Origin: Lantana camara | Taxonomy: Eukaryota > Streptophyta > Magnoliopsida > Lamiales > Verbenaceae | DNA length: 64,000 nt | NCBI GenBank assembly: GCA_037501455.1 | Contig: CM074862.1 | Span: 62,651,501-62,715,500, forward strand | Direction: 5' to 3' | Shown here: positions 9,962-20,271 of the stretch, one piece after another | Position numbering within the stretch: the stretch's first letter is position 1 | Layout: every line of letters begins with the position of its first letter | The notes under the pieces: generated by a model | Told to the model about the DNA's origin: nothing | Seen by the model: only the letters and a program-made list of their open reading frames with translations | Database searches by the model: none | Translations under genes and position numbers: made by a program

Positions 9962-12900
9962 TGTAACGCCCCGCTCATTCGATAAATAAGGTACGTCACC
10001 TTTCAACCTTTTTATGTGTTTAATTATGTGATTGGTGCGTTGTGTGGCCCTCTTTTGGACTCTTTTAGAGTTAGGGCCCTTTTTGTAATTTTCTTCTTTT
10101 AAGGGGTTTTTCCGGTCACTTCTCGTTCGGTAGAGATTTTGACTTCTTTGACCCTTCCTTTGCGTCCGGGGCATCGAGACGAGTCCGTAGACTCTAAGTT
10201 TGCCCAATTCTGACTTCGTTAGCCCGTTCTTCCGATCGTTTTTGAGTACGAGGGTCCGAGATATATACTCGGGTTTCCTCGTTTTGCGTGCCAAAATTAG
10301 ATCAGCTCCAGCCATCGTCTTCTCCAGCGATCGTTACTGTTCACACGCAGTGGAGGTGCATTTACACACACTAGCTCGTTCTCCCTCGTTTCTCGACGGA
10401 ATTCGACGAATCAATAGTGCAAATTTATCAGCTCGACGAGCCCGTCACAACCGTACCAGTTTCGTGGCCTGAAAGTGACCAGCGGCGGAGCAGCGGTGGT
10501 CCGACGGTGGCGGGTTGCGCCACCTCCATGCCGGCGGCGTTCCGGCGACCCTCGCCGGCCAACAACCACCCTACCCTATGTTTTCGACCCTTCCCGTTCC
10601 ATTTCCGGCCTCCTTTTCGAGCGAATCGCAGCGTAGGTGGTGGTTCCGGCGGTGACGCAGCGGCGCGACTTCGGGGTGGTGGTTCGGCCTTTTCCCGGCC
10701 GGTTTTGGTGGTGGAGCCTTCACGAAAGTTGCTTGGATTGACGAGACTTAGCGGATGGCATCGACGGAATCCCGAGAACCGGCCGTTGGCGGCGGACCGG
10801 CGGTGAACCGGTGGTGAACCGGCGGGTCTGAACCGGTTACTGTTCTGGCGGTTTTTCCGGCGATTTGACTTGGGGCTTTCGTAGGGCTCGTTATAAGCTT
10901 TCCAACGGTATGCCCGGATTTCATTTTCGTTTAGCGGTTTGTATTTAATTTCAGTTTTCGTCGGTGGAATTTAGTTTGGTTTTTCATCAACGAAGTCCGG
11001 TGTATTTGGTATTTTCTGAAATTGATCGAGGGCTTTTGTTGAGCAGGCCTAGACGCACGTTCCTGTCCTTCCGGGGATTTTTCCGACCACCGGAGGCGGT
11101 GTTCCGGTGGCGGCCGGTGGCTGTTCGACCGGCTACGGTAGCGGCATTCCGGTGACTTTCGGACAGAAAGTCCCTTTCGTTGTGGTGAGTCCAACGCCAC
11201 TTTCCGTTTGTCAATCGGATGCCCGGTTGATTTGTTGTGATTTATTTTGTGTATTTCTATTTAATTGAAATTAATTGTTTTAATTGCAATAAATTGTTAA
11301 TTGCTTGATTTGTCGATCAATATGAATTCCAATGTGTACGAAAGCATGTATTAAATGATCTATGATATATGTTGATGCTTTGATTTGCAATTTGAACTCC
11401 GATATGCCGTATTTGAGCTAATTGTCTAACTTGAAGGGGGTGTTTGTGTAATTTTGTAAATAATATGAATATTGTTTGATTTAATTAGGTAACCTTGTTA
11501 TTTGAATCCGCTTAGTGATATATGGATTGAGTATGCCATGTGTGAATTATATAAAATTGATATAGCTAGAATTGATATGTGATTTTGGGAGATTTAAATG
11601 ATTTGAATGTCTCTATTTGTTTATTTTACAATTGTAAACTTGATATACTTGAATTATAAATGTTATATGAAGTTCATGACTTGATTTGCTAGGAATTATG
11701 AAAGATATGAAATGATTGGGCTTGAAACCCTCATGTATGGAATGTACTTGAAAGAATTACTTGATTGTGTAACTCCATAACATTATTTTACTTCTTATAC
11801 ATCTCATATCATGTGTTTAGCATTGCCGTGTGTCTATGTGGTTTCATATTGAGTCACTTCTCACCAGTACACATTGTTCCTTCTCTTGTACAGTTTGTTT
11901 CCAGGGCGGAGACTTCCAAATTGAATAGGCACCCGTATTGCTCTTGTTTCTTGTCTCGTGGAATTCCAGGTGAGGGTGTTTTCGTTCTAGTTATATATTA
12001 AACCCTACAACCTTTATGTGACAAGTTTTGGCCAAAACCTTATGTATATATCTATATGTTATTTTCAAAGTGGAGTCATCGAGTAAATTATTATCGAGTA
12101 ACCTTTTCTCCAAAATTATGAAGTATGTTATGTTCTTATGAATTGAAATGTTTTGGCGAGATTATGCATTTATGATATGTTCACGGGCCCAGGGGCTTAG
12201 TGCAAGTGGCTATCCGGGGAGGCAAGGGCCGACGGTGATCCCTTGCACTAGTCCCACCTTATGTACGGTGATACCGGCCCTCGCTAGGAGAATTAGCGGG
12301 GAATGGGAGCTGAGTGCCCTTGGGGGAGTCATGAAACCCCATTGGCCTATGTATGAGGTGTCGGGTCTTGCTAACCTGTCCACCACCCGGAGGAAGAAGG
12401 TTGGAACTTATTTATGATTATGATTATGACTATGATTATGTTTATGATTGATAGGCACCGTGTGGGAAGGCCGGGACACGGATTGCCCAACCGAATATGT
12501 TTAGGATATGATATATGATTTGTGTGTATTATGATATATTGCATGATCACCTATTTAAGGTATTAATGATATTTGTCGTACACGGTCGGCGTTTGGTTGG
12601 AGATTGTGCACGCTCACTCGCCGAGCCTTATTGATTGAATATGATTTATGAACTTAATGAATTTAATATGAATAGTCGTAAAGTCTGAGCATTGCTTACT
12701 TAATTTCTAGCCCTTCGAGGGAACTAACTTTAAATAAAACCTTGCTCGGGATTTATGACTTGCATGTGCATGTTTCTATATTATATGTATCGCTCCTGCT
12801 CACTCAGTCTTCTAGAGACTGACCCCTCTTTTCCCCCTTTTCCAGTTTCTTTTGCAGGTGTTGGTTACTAGGCGGAGTTAGAGTGTCGAGTCTTTGTTTT

Positions 12901-13286
12901 AGTCTCACTTATTTACACTCACTGCATATTATATTGTCTTTAAATACTGTATTGATTAATTATTGATTTATTATTGTTGGCCAGTGTGCCCTTATTGAAT
13001 TGATATTGATTCGGGACAGGTTAGGACAGGTGTACTGATTAGTGGAACCCGTATTTATACTCGTTTTGGATTTCCATTATTTCATGAATATTACATGAAT
13101 GATTTCCTTGCTTCAACATTTTGGTTTTTGGTTGATGGTTCCAGGGTTAGCTACCGCCTAGTCAGGACTGTACTTTTGATTGTCACCCGTTCGCTGTGAG
13201 TCCGATTCATGTGTGGACTGCTTATTTCATATGTGGATTAGACTCATAGTGCGGGGGATGTGGTGCCTATCGTCCCGGGTGCTACA
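9962..13286 (+). repeat. LARD-like element 5' LTR
   Basis: Starts TGTAACGCCCCGCTC and ends GGGTGCTACA. The first 1.2 kb is GC-rich with many CCGGCGG-type repeats; the rest is AT-rich. RNA-sense landmarks shared with the other superfamily LTRs: donor-like CCAG/GTGAGG at 11969/11970, hairpin TCAGTCT...AGACTGA at 12804-12822, acceptor-like TTTGCAG/GT ending at 12857, and a terminal stem whose 3' arm is GGGTGCTACA. ORFs of up to 129 codons in the GC-rich part recur in the other LTR only because the LTRs are nearly identical. Confidence 0.95.
11970..12857 (+). other. Putative LTR-borne intron (LARD-like 5' LTR)
   Basis: A donor-like CCAG/GTGAGG and an acceptor-like TTTTCCAGTTTCTTTTGCAG/G bound 888 bp. 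The same pair in the same order recurs in the array LTRs, G and J (and, with a weaker donor, M), with spacings of 733-1022 bp. The 3' copy is at 18520-19407. Splicing is inferred from motif conservation only. Confidence 0.4.
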
Positions 13287-13294
13287 TCTTTAGG

Positions 13295-13306
13295 TGGTAT
13301 CAGAGC
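13295..13306 (+). other. Primer-binding site of LARD-like element
   Basis: TGGTATCAGAGC, exact complement of the plant initiator tRNA-Met 3' end, eight bases after the LTR. Confidence 0.92.
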
Positions 13307-15710
13307 GACCAGGTTCAGAACCGGTGCTCTGGGTCGTGTTGTCTCGAGTATAGGTCGCACGGCATAGGAACTAATTGTCAATGTATGCATTGCATCATCA
13401 TCGAACACTGAATTGTGATTTTTTTTCAAACTTTATTAGATTATTAGTTGCATTTTGCATTGAATCCATTCTTTTGGTGGTAATTATGTGGCATGAGCAT
13501 ATACTAATCGCATGCATTTATTTTCAAAATGAGCTGTGATTCGTAGGATATGAAGACAATATCAAACCACGACCCATTTTTACGACAACCACAGGCTACC
13601 ACAAGCTCTTCTTTTAGCTCGGAAGCTGTAAGGAATGCCTTGGGGATTTCTACAGAAATTTGAGAGTCAAACCTTTTCTAATATGAGGTTAGGGCTCGAG
13701 TGACAAAGTCCAGAATAAGAGGTTAGTTCGAAGGAAAAGTTTGCCAGCTCTATTACCGATGGTGAATCCATGATGAGACGGGATTTGTGGCGTGTAATGA
13801 TTTGGTTTCACGAGATCAACATGTTTGATTACACTACGAAGATTTGGCAACCAGATTCCAAAGAAGAGAAATCTCGAAGATGTTTTAAATTCGAGGTTTC
13901 TATCAACGTGGGGGGCGATGACCTTCAAAAGAATTAAAGTAAAGTAGGTTCGTGGTTGAGAAGTAGTAAAGACCATCTAACTTGAGAAGGAGGCGGAAGA
14001 AAATATGAAGAATAATATAGCTTGGGATTTAGATTGATGAAAAAGGATGAAGAGACTACGAAGAGGGAATTCTCATGCTTCAGAATCGGGAGTTAGATTG
14101 AGAAGGATTAAAGAAAATTAGTCGACGTGGTAAGTATAAGTTCATGGAAAATGACAATGCTAAGGATTTTATCTTCGGCCGGATATGAGTTCATCTTCCA
14201 AATTCAAGATGAAGTGTCGAGTTGTGAGATTTAATTAAGAGCTTTGGAGCAACAAATGGAAACGATAAAGAAAGACAAAGAACTATTGGAGGGAAATTAT
14301 GTATTCGAATGTAAACAATTGGGGATTGATTCTTCGAGAGAAGTCAAGATACCAACTTCATGGTGTTGAAGAATTTGGGTTCAAGAGATTTCAATCTCGG
14401 ACTTGGGAGATCCATAAGTCGATACACGGGAACTTTGAATATTTGAAAGACCGTGGGTAAAGAAGAGGTGAACAATTAATTCAAGACAAACCTGCAATTT
14501 GAGAAACAAAGAATATGCCAAGTTAAAGTTTACAACTACGGTGACAGGTTCTATGCATTCATAAGCACGTGCATCATACGTCGCTTTAATTATTTAAATT
14601 TCTCTATTTATATGCGCATCTCTAATTTGTATAATTGTTCCAATGTGTTGCATCCTTAATTGTTTACAAGTGTGATATTGCATTGGCACCCTAATCCGAC
14701 ATGCATTTTAGTGTTTACTTGATAGGTATCCCCCACATCTTATTTATCAAGTGATACTCCGACTGATTCTTGCTGGGATCAAGAAAAGAAGAAATTCGGG
14801 GGTGCACTGGTTGGTTAAAAAGGAAATGGAAATTCTGAGGTTTGGGGAAATAGAATCGAAAGTGGGAACGAAAGAAGCAGGTTGCCATTCCTATTAATTA
14901 CTTCAAAGGAAATGTGAGGACTATCACTAGACAAGTGGAGTGATTAGAACCACTTATACCGAGGAAGCTAAGTTGAAGAAATTGAGGTGTTTTGACCCAA
15001 GAAGTGGTAGAAAAAGTCTAAGGAATTAAGATAAAATTTCTTGGGGGAGAGCACGACTAGACATGAAACTTAAATTCACAGTGGTGCTCGAGGAAGATAC
15101 TTCTCACGGACATGAATGACCCAATGATAGTAACAGGAAAAGAATAAGGTGGTGTTATCAGTTTAAACCTTCAAAGTTTGAGTTAAGTTAATATAACCGG
15201 GATAAAGATCTTCATAAGGCATCGAAGAGAGTGGTTCGTTTGGGAATTTATAAGCACGTGATTCAGACAGCGAGGATGATGATATTATCAGGGAACTTCG
15301 GATGGATTCCTAAATTAGTTTCAAGAAAGGAAATTGGTCAAATTTATCACTTTTAAGAAGGATGTCAACTAGTTCCAGATGACCAAATCTTCAACAAAGA
15401 ATTTAACCAGTTAGTGACAGTGTATGAAGTGGGAGTTAAAGTCCAAGATTCTTGTACGGCCAAAGAGAATATAATGAACCTGATACAAAGATAAATGTTC
15501 TGATCGTAGGCGGAATAAACTGGTGCTCGGTTAATTGCAGAAGATAACTATGAGTAAGGATCCGAATGGAATCGGGAATAGGATCAACCAAGGGTCTGAC
15601 TTTCTCAGTCAAACATCTACTAAAGATATGAAAGACAAGTTGGGAATCAAGCCAGCTAGAGATCAGACTATCCAAATCGTAGAAGTAAAGTCACAACATC
15701 AATTCCATTA

Positions 15711-15726
15711 CTACGGTGAACGGTAC
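15711..15726 (+). other. Shared motif CTACGGTGAACGGTAC
   Basis: The core CGGTGAACGGTAC also follows gag in each tandem-array unit (minus, 23445-23460 and equivalents) and the gag remnant of G (minus, 9523-9538). It marks the start of the 3' noncoding region in three different pol-less elements. Confidence 0.7.
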
Positions 15727-15857
15727 GCTAAGCATCCATCGCACGAGCATACATGCATCGCTTACATATTTAAATTTTTGTTATTGTGTGATACCTTGAC
15801 CAGTGGAGTGTGTGTTGATTATTGTGAACCTTGTTTCTGCTTGTGTGCTTGAGTGGA

Positions 15858-16225
15858 AGGGAGATTTGATTCTCTCTGATTATGTGCCAGGAAGATGTGG
15901 ATTCTCCCTGATTATGTGATAGAAAGATGCTGGATTCTTTCTGTTTTCTGTGCACGAGAGATGCTGGATTCTCTTGTTCGTAGGTATTCGAGGGATGTTG
16001 GATTCTCTTGGATTTAGGAGCTTGAGAAATGCTGGATTTTCTCAAACTAGATGTCTGGGAAGATGTGGAATCTGACAGACTTAGGCTGAGAGATGGGGTT
16101 TTCTCAATTCTGTGTTTGAGAGACGGGGTTCTCTCAATTCTGTGCCCGAGAGACGGGGTTCTCTCTTTTGTGTGTGCTGAGGGACGGGGCTTCCTCACTT
16201 GTGTGTTGAGAGATGGGATTCTCTC
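15858..16225 (+). repeat. Array of about 12 covarying hairpins, ~32-nt period
   Basis: Hairpins start near 15858, 15888, 15921, 15955, 15989, 16022, 16053 (weak), 16087, 16116, 16148, 16178 and 16208. Stems differ but stay paired: AGAAAGA/TCTTTCT, TTGAGAAA/TTTCTCAA, GAGAGA/TCTCTC, TGAGGGA/TTCCTCA. Loops fall in two classes: TGCTGGAT (first half) and (C/T)GGGG(T/C) or TGGGAT (second half). Each tandem-array unit carries two copies of the second class at the same place, before the polypurine tract. Confidence 0.85.
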
Positions 16226-16474
16226 TTGTTTGTCGAGTTTGCGTTATGCCTGGACAGACAACGGTTATCAAGTGACGAGGCAATGGACTAGTAGCGGTCG
16301 AACGAGTTTTGAAGTGACTAACGGCCAAGTGTTCGAGTAGATCTTTGTGACTACCAGACTCTGAAGGGGTGATACAAATAGGGGGAGTAAACTTCACAAC
16401 CAGGGCTAAGATGCTATGCAATTTCGGGGAATAGATCGATACATTTCAGTTTGTAACTTTTCAGGTCCAGCAGT

Positions 16475-16494
16475 AGGACCTGAGGACAGGTCCT
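16475..16494 (+). repeat. Hairpin next to polypurine tract
   Basis: AGGACCTG-AGGA-CAGGTCCT, an 8-bp perfect stem immediately before the purine tract. The array units carry GGACCTGG-GGA-CCAGGTCC at the same place. Confidence 0.75.
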
Positions 16495-16511
16495 TTTGAA
16501 GGAGGGAAGAT
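16495..16511 (+). other. Polypurine tract of LARD-like element
   Basis: TTTGAAGGAGGGAAGAT directly before the 3' LTR; primes plus-strand cDNA synthesis in LTR retrotransposons. Confidence 0.85.
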
Positions 16512-19500
16512 TGTAACGCCCCGCTCATTCGATAAATAAGGTAAGTCACCTTTCAACCTTTTTATGTGTTTAATTATGTGATTGGTGCGTTGTGTGGCCC
16601 TCTTTTGGACTCTTTTAGAGTTAGGGCCCTTTTTGTAATTTTCTTCTTTTAAGGGGTTTTTCCGGTCACTTCTCGTTCGGTAGAGATTTTGACTTCTTTG
16701 ACCCTTCCTTTGCGTCCGGGGCATCGAGACGAGTCCGTAGACTCTAAGTTTGTCCAATTCTGACTTCGTTAGCCCGTTCTTCCGATCGTTTTTGAGTACG
16801 AGGGTCCGAGATATATACTCGGGTTTCCTCGTTTTGCGTGCCAAAATCAGATCAGCTCCAGCCATCGTCTTCTCCAGCGATCGTTACTGTTCACACGCAG
16901 TGGAGGTGCATTTACACACACTAGCTCGTTCTCCCTCGTTTCTCGACGGAATTCGACGAATCAATAGTGCAAATTTATCAGCTCGACGAGCCCGTCACAA
17001 CCGTACCAGTTTCGTGGCCTGAAAGTGACCAGCGGCGGAGCAGCGGTGGTCCGACGGTGGCGGGTTGCGCCACCTCCACGCCGGCGGCGTTCCGGCGACC
17101 CTCGCCGGCCAACAACCACCCTACCCTATGTTTTCGACCCTTCCCGTTCCATTTCCGGCCTCCTTTTCGAGCGAATCGCAGCGTAGGTGGTGGTTCCGGC
17201 GGTGACGCAGCGGCGCGACTTCGGGGTGGTGGTTCGGCCTTTTCCCGGCCGGTTTTGGTGGTGGAGCCTTCACGAAAGTTGCTTGGATTGACGAGACTTA
17301 GCGGATGGCATCGACGGAATCCCGAGAACCGGCCGTTGGCGGCGGACCGGCGGTGAACCGGTGGTGAACCGGCGGGTCTGAACCGGTTACTGTTCCGGCG
17401 GTTTTTCCGGCGATTTGACTTGGGGCTTTCGTAGGGCTCGTTATAAGCTTTCCAACGGTATGCCCGGATTTCATTTTCGTTTAGCGGTTTGTATTTAATT
17501 TCAGTTTTCGTCGGTGGAATTTAGTTTGGTTTTTCGTCAACGAAGTCCGGTGTATTTGGTATTTTCTGAAATTGATCGAGGGCTTTTGTTGAGCAGGCCG
17601 AGACGCACGTTCCTGTCCTTCCGGGGATTTTTCCGACCACCGGAGGCGGTGTTCCGGTGGCGGCCGGTGGCTGTTCGACCGGCTACGGTAGCGGCATTCC
17701 GGTGACTTTCGGACAGAAAGTCCCTTTCGTTGTGGTGAGTCCAACGCCACTTTCCGTTTGTCAATCGGATGCCCGGTTGATTTGTTGTGATTTATTTTGT
17801 GTATTTCTATTTAATTGAAATTAATTGTTTTAATTGCAATAAATTGTTAATTGCTTGATTCGTCGATCAATATGAATTCCAATGTGTACGAAAGCATGTA
17901 TTAAATGATCTATGATATATGTTGATGCTTTGATTTGCAATTTGAACTCCGATATGCAGTATTTGAGCTAATTGTCTAACTTGAAGGGGGTGTTTGTGTA
18001 ATTTTGTAAATAATATGAATATTGTTTGATTTAATTAGGTAACCTTGTTATTTGAATCCGCTTAGTGATATATGGATTGAGTATGCCATGTGTGAATTAT
18101 ATAAAATTGATATAGCTAGAATTGATATGTGATTTTGGGAGATTTAAATGATTTGAATGTCTCTATTTGTTTATTTTACAATTGTAAACTTGATATACTT
18201 GAATTATAAATGTTATATGAAGTTCATGACTTGATTTGCTAGGAATTATGAAAGATATGAAATGATTGGGCTTGAAACCCTCATGTATGGAATGTACTTG
18301 AAAGAATTACTTGATTGTGTAACTCCATAACATTATTTTACTTCTTATACATCTCATATCATGTGTTTAGCATTGCCGTGCGTCTATGTGGTTTCATATT
18401 GAGTCACTTCTCACCAGTACACATTGTTCCTTCTCTTGTACAGTTTGTTTCCAGGGCGGAGACTTCCAAATTGAATAGGCACCCGTATTGCTCTTGTTTC
18501 TTGTCTCGTGGAATTCCAGGTGAGGGTGTTTTCGTTCTAGTTATATATTAAACCCTACAACCTTTATGTGACAAGTTTTGGCCAAAACCTTATGTATATA
18601 TCTATATGTTATTTTCAAAGTGGAGTCATCGAGTAAATTATTATCGAGTAACCTTTTCTCCAAAATTATGAAGTATGTTATGTTCTTATGAATTGAAATG
18701 TTTTGGCGAGATTATGCATTTATGATATGTTCACGGGCCCAGGGGCTTAGTGCAAGTTGCTATCCGGGGAGGCAAGGGCCGACGGTGATCCCTTGCACTA
18801 GTCCCACCTTATGTACGGTGATACCGGCCCTCGCTAGGAGAATTAGCGGGGAATGGGAGCTGAGTGCCCTTGGGGGAGTCATGAAACCCCATTGGCCTAT
18901 GTATGAGGTGTCGGGTCTTGCTAACCTGTCCACCACCCGGAGGAAGAAGGTTGGAACTTATTTATGATTATGATTATGACTATGATTATGTTTATGATTG
19001 ATAGGCACCGTGTGGGAAGGCCGGGACACGGATTGCCCAACCGAATATGTTTAGGATATGATATATGATTTGTGTGTATTATGATATATTGCATGATCAC
19101 CTATTTAAGGTATTAATGATATTTGTCGTACACGGTCGGCGTTTGGTTGGAGATTGTGCACGCTCACTCGCCGAGCCTTATTGATTGAATATGATTTATG
19201 AACTTAATGAATTTAATATGAATAGTCGTAAAGTCTGAGCATTGCTTACTTAATTTCTAGCCCTTCGAGGGAACTAACTTTAAATAAAACCTTGCTCGGG
19301 ATTTATGACTTGCATGTGCATGTTTCTATATTATATGTATCGCTCCTGCTCACTCAGTCTTCTAGAGACTGACCCCTCTTTTCCCCCTTTTCCAGTTTCT
19401 TTTGCAGGTGTTGGTTACTAGGCGGAGTTAGAGTGTCGAGTCTTTGTTTTAGTCTCACTTATTTACACTCACTGCATATTATATTGTCTTTAAATACTGT

Positions 19501-19836
19501 ATTGATTAATTATTGATTTATTATTGTTGGCCAGTGTGCCCTTATTGAATTGATATTGATTCGGGACTGGTTAGGACAGGTGTACTGATTAGTGGAACCC
19601 GTATTTATACTCGTTTTGGATTTCCATTATTTCATGAATATTACATGAATGATTTCCTTGCTTCCGCATTTTGGTTTTTGGTTGATGGTTCCAGGGTTAG
19701 CTACCGCCTAGTCAGGACTGTACTTTTGATTGTCACCCGTTCGCTGTGAGTCCGATTCATGTGTGGACTGCTTATTTCATATGTGGATTAGACTCATAGT
19801 GCGGGGGATGTGGTGCCTATCGTCCCGGGTGCTACA
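16512..19836 (+). repeat. LARD-like element 3' LTR
   Basis: 3325 bp, the same length as the 5' LTR, with about 13 substitutions seen by eye and no length change. Followed directly by the TSD ATGTC. Confidence 0.95.
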
Positions 19837-19841
19837 ATGTC

Positions 19842-20266
19842 GAACTTTAAGACAACTTCTTCGGCGGCCGATCTTGAAATTCCAACTAAAAAAAAAAACA
19901 TCCACCTACTTCCACTCTTTTTTTTTTGTTTGGCATTAAGGGCACTTTGAAGTCCTTGAATATTTTCTCAAAGCTCAAATCTCTTCCTCGTACTCCAACT
20001 CAAACCGGACCTACATCCCGAATAAGAAGTGTGAGATTAGAACCTTTGTTTGTCCATCTCCATTAGAACCGCATCCCTTGTTCCTCGAACGAAGTAGGTA
20101 CAAATGAATTTGGTGAACTTCTTGAATTCCATCCCTATTCACTGGTAGTAATTCCGGACTTTAAGGAGATCTTTTCCCGATACGGATCTCTTAAGTTTCT
20201 AATATAACATCTTCCATCTTCCTCATTCCCTTGTAGAAATTTCGGATTTAGGGTAATTTCTCAAAT
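19842..20266 (-). pseudogene. Element G gag middle fragment
   Basis: About 425 bp of element G left between the LARD-like insertion and the tandem array. On the minus strand it continues the gag-like reading that begins at 41900, in frames broken by several stops. It contains a run of A and a run of T around 19890-19927. Placement rests mainly on the TSDs. Confidence 0.5.
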
Positions 20267-20271
20267 TCCAA

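Larger units (their letters stand above)
13287..16511 (+). other. LARD-like element internal region, noncoding
   Basis: Begins with the primer-binding site and ends with the polypurine tract. No gag, protease, integrase or RT landmark is readable; open stretches are short and lack family motifs. Two segments resemble each other (about 14545-14640 and 15711-15800: CTACGGTGA..., then GCATCATACGTCGCTT versus GCATACATGCATCGCTT, then ATTTAAATTT), suggesting an old internal duplication. The 15858-16225 stretch is a hairpin array listed separately. Confidence 0.75.
9962..19836 (+). mobile_element. Complete non-autonomous LTR retrotransposon (LARD-like)
   Basis: 9875 bp with two 3325-bp LTRs (9962-13286 and 16512-19836), a tRNA-Met primer-binding site at 13295, a polypurine tract ending at 16511 and a 5-bp TSD ATGTC (9957-9961 and 19837-19841). 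The internal 3225 bp has no gag-pol frame. Very long LTRs around a noncoding interior match the class called LARDs (large retrotransposon derivatives). I counted about 13 differences between the LTRs (roughly 0.4%), so the insertion is young. Mobilisation would need proteins from an autonomous relative. Confidence 0.95.

Noticed and set aside
10417..10806. 129-codon ORF in the LARD-like LTR, repeated at 16967-17356
   Set aside because: Conserved only because the two LTRs are almost identical; low-complexity translation, no domain, no splice or start context.
15858..16225. CRISPR-like array (regular ~32-nt hairpin repeats)
   Set aside because: Plant retrotransposon context; stems vary and there are no unique spacers between identical repeats, no leader and no cas genes.
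16029..16340. 103-codon ORF with repeated RDGVLSILC-like peptide
   Set aside because: The peptide repeat is a by-product of the DNA hairpin array; base pairing explains it better than protein selection.
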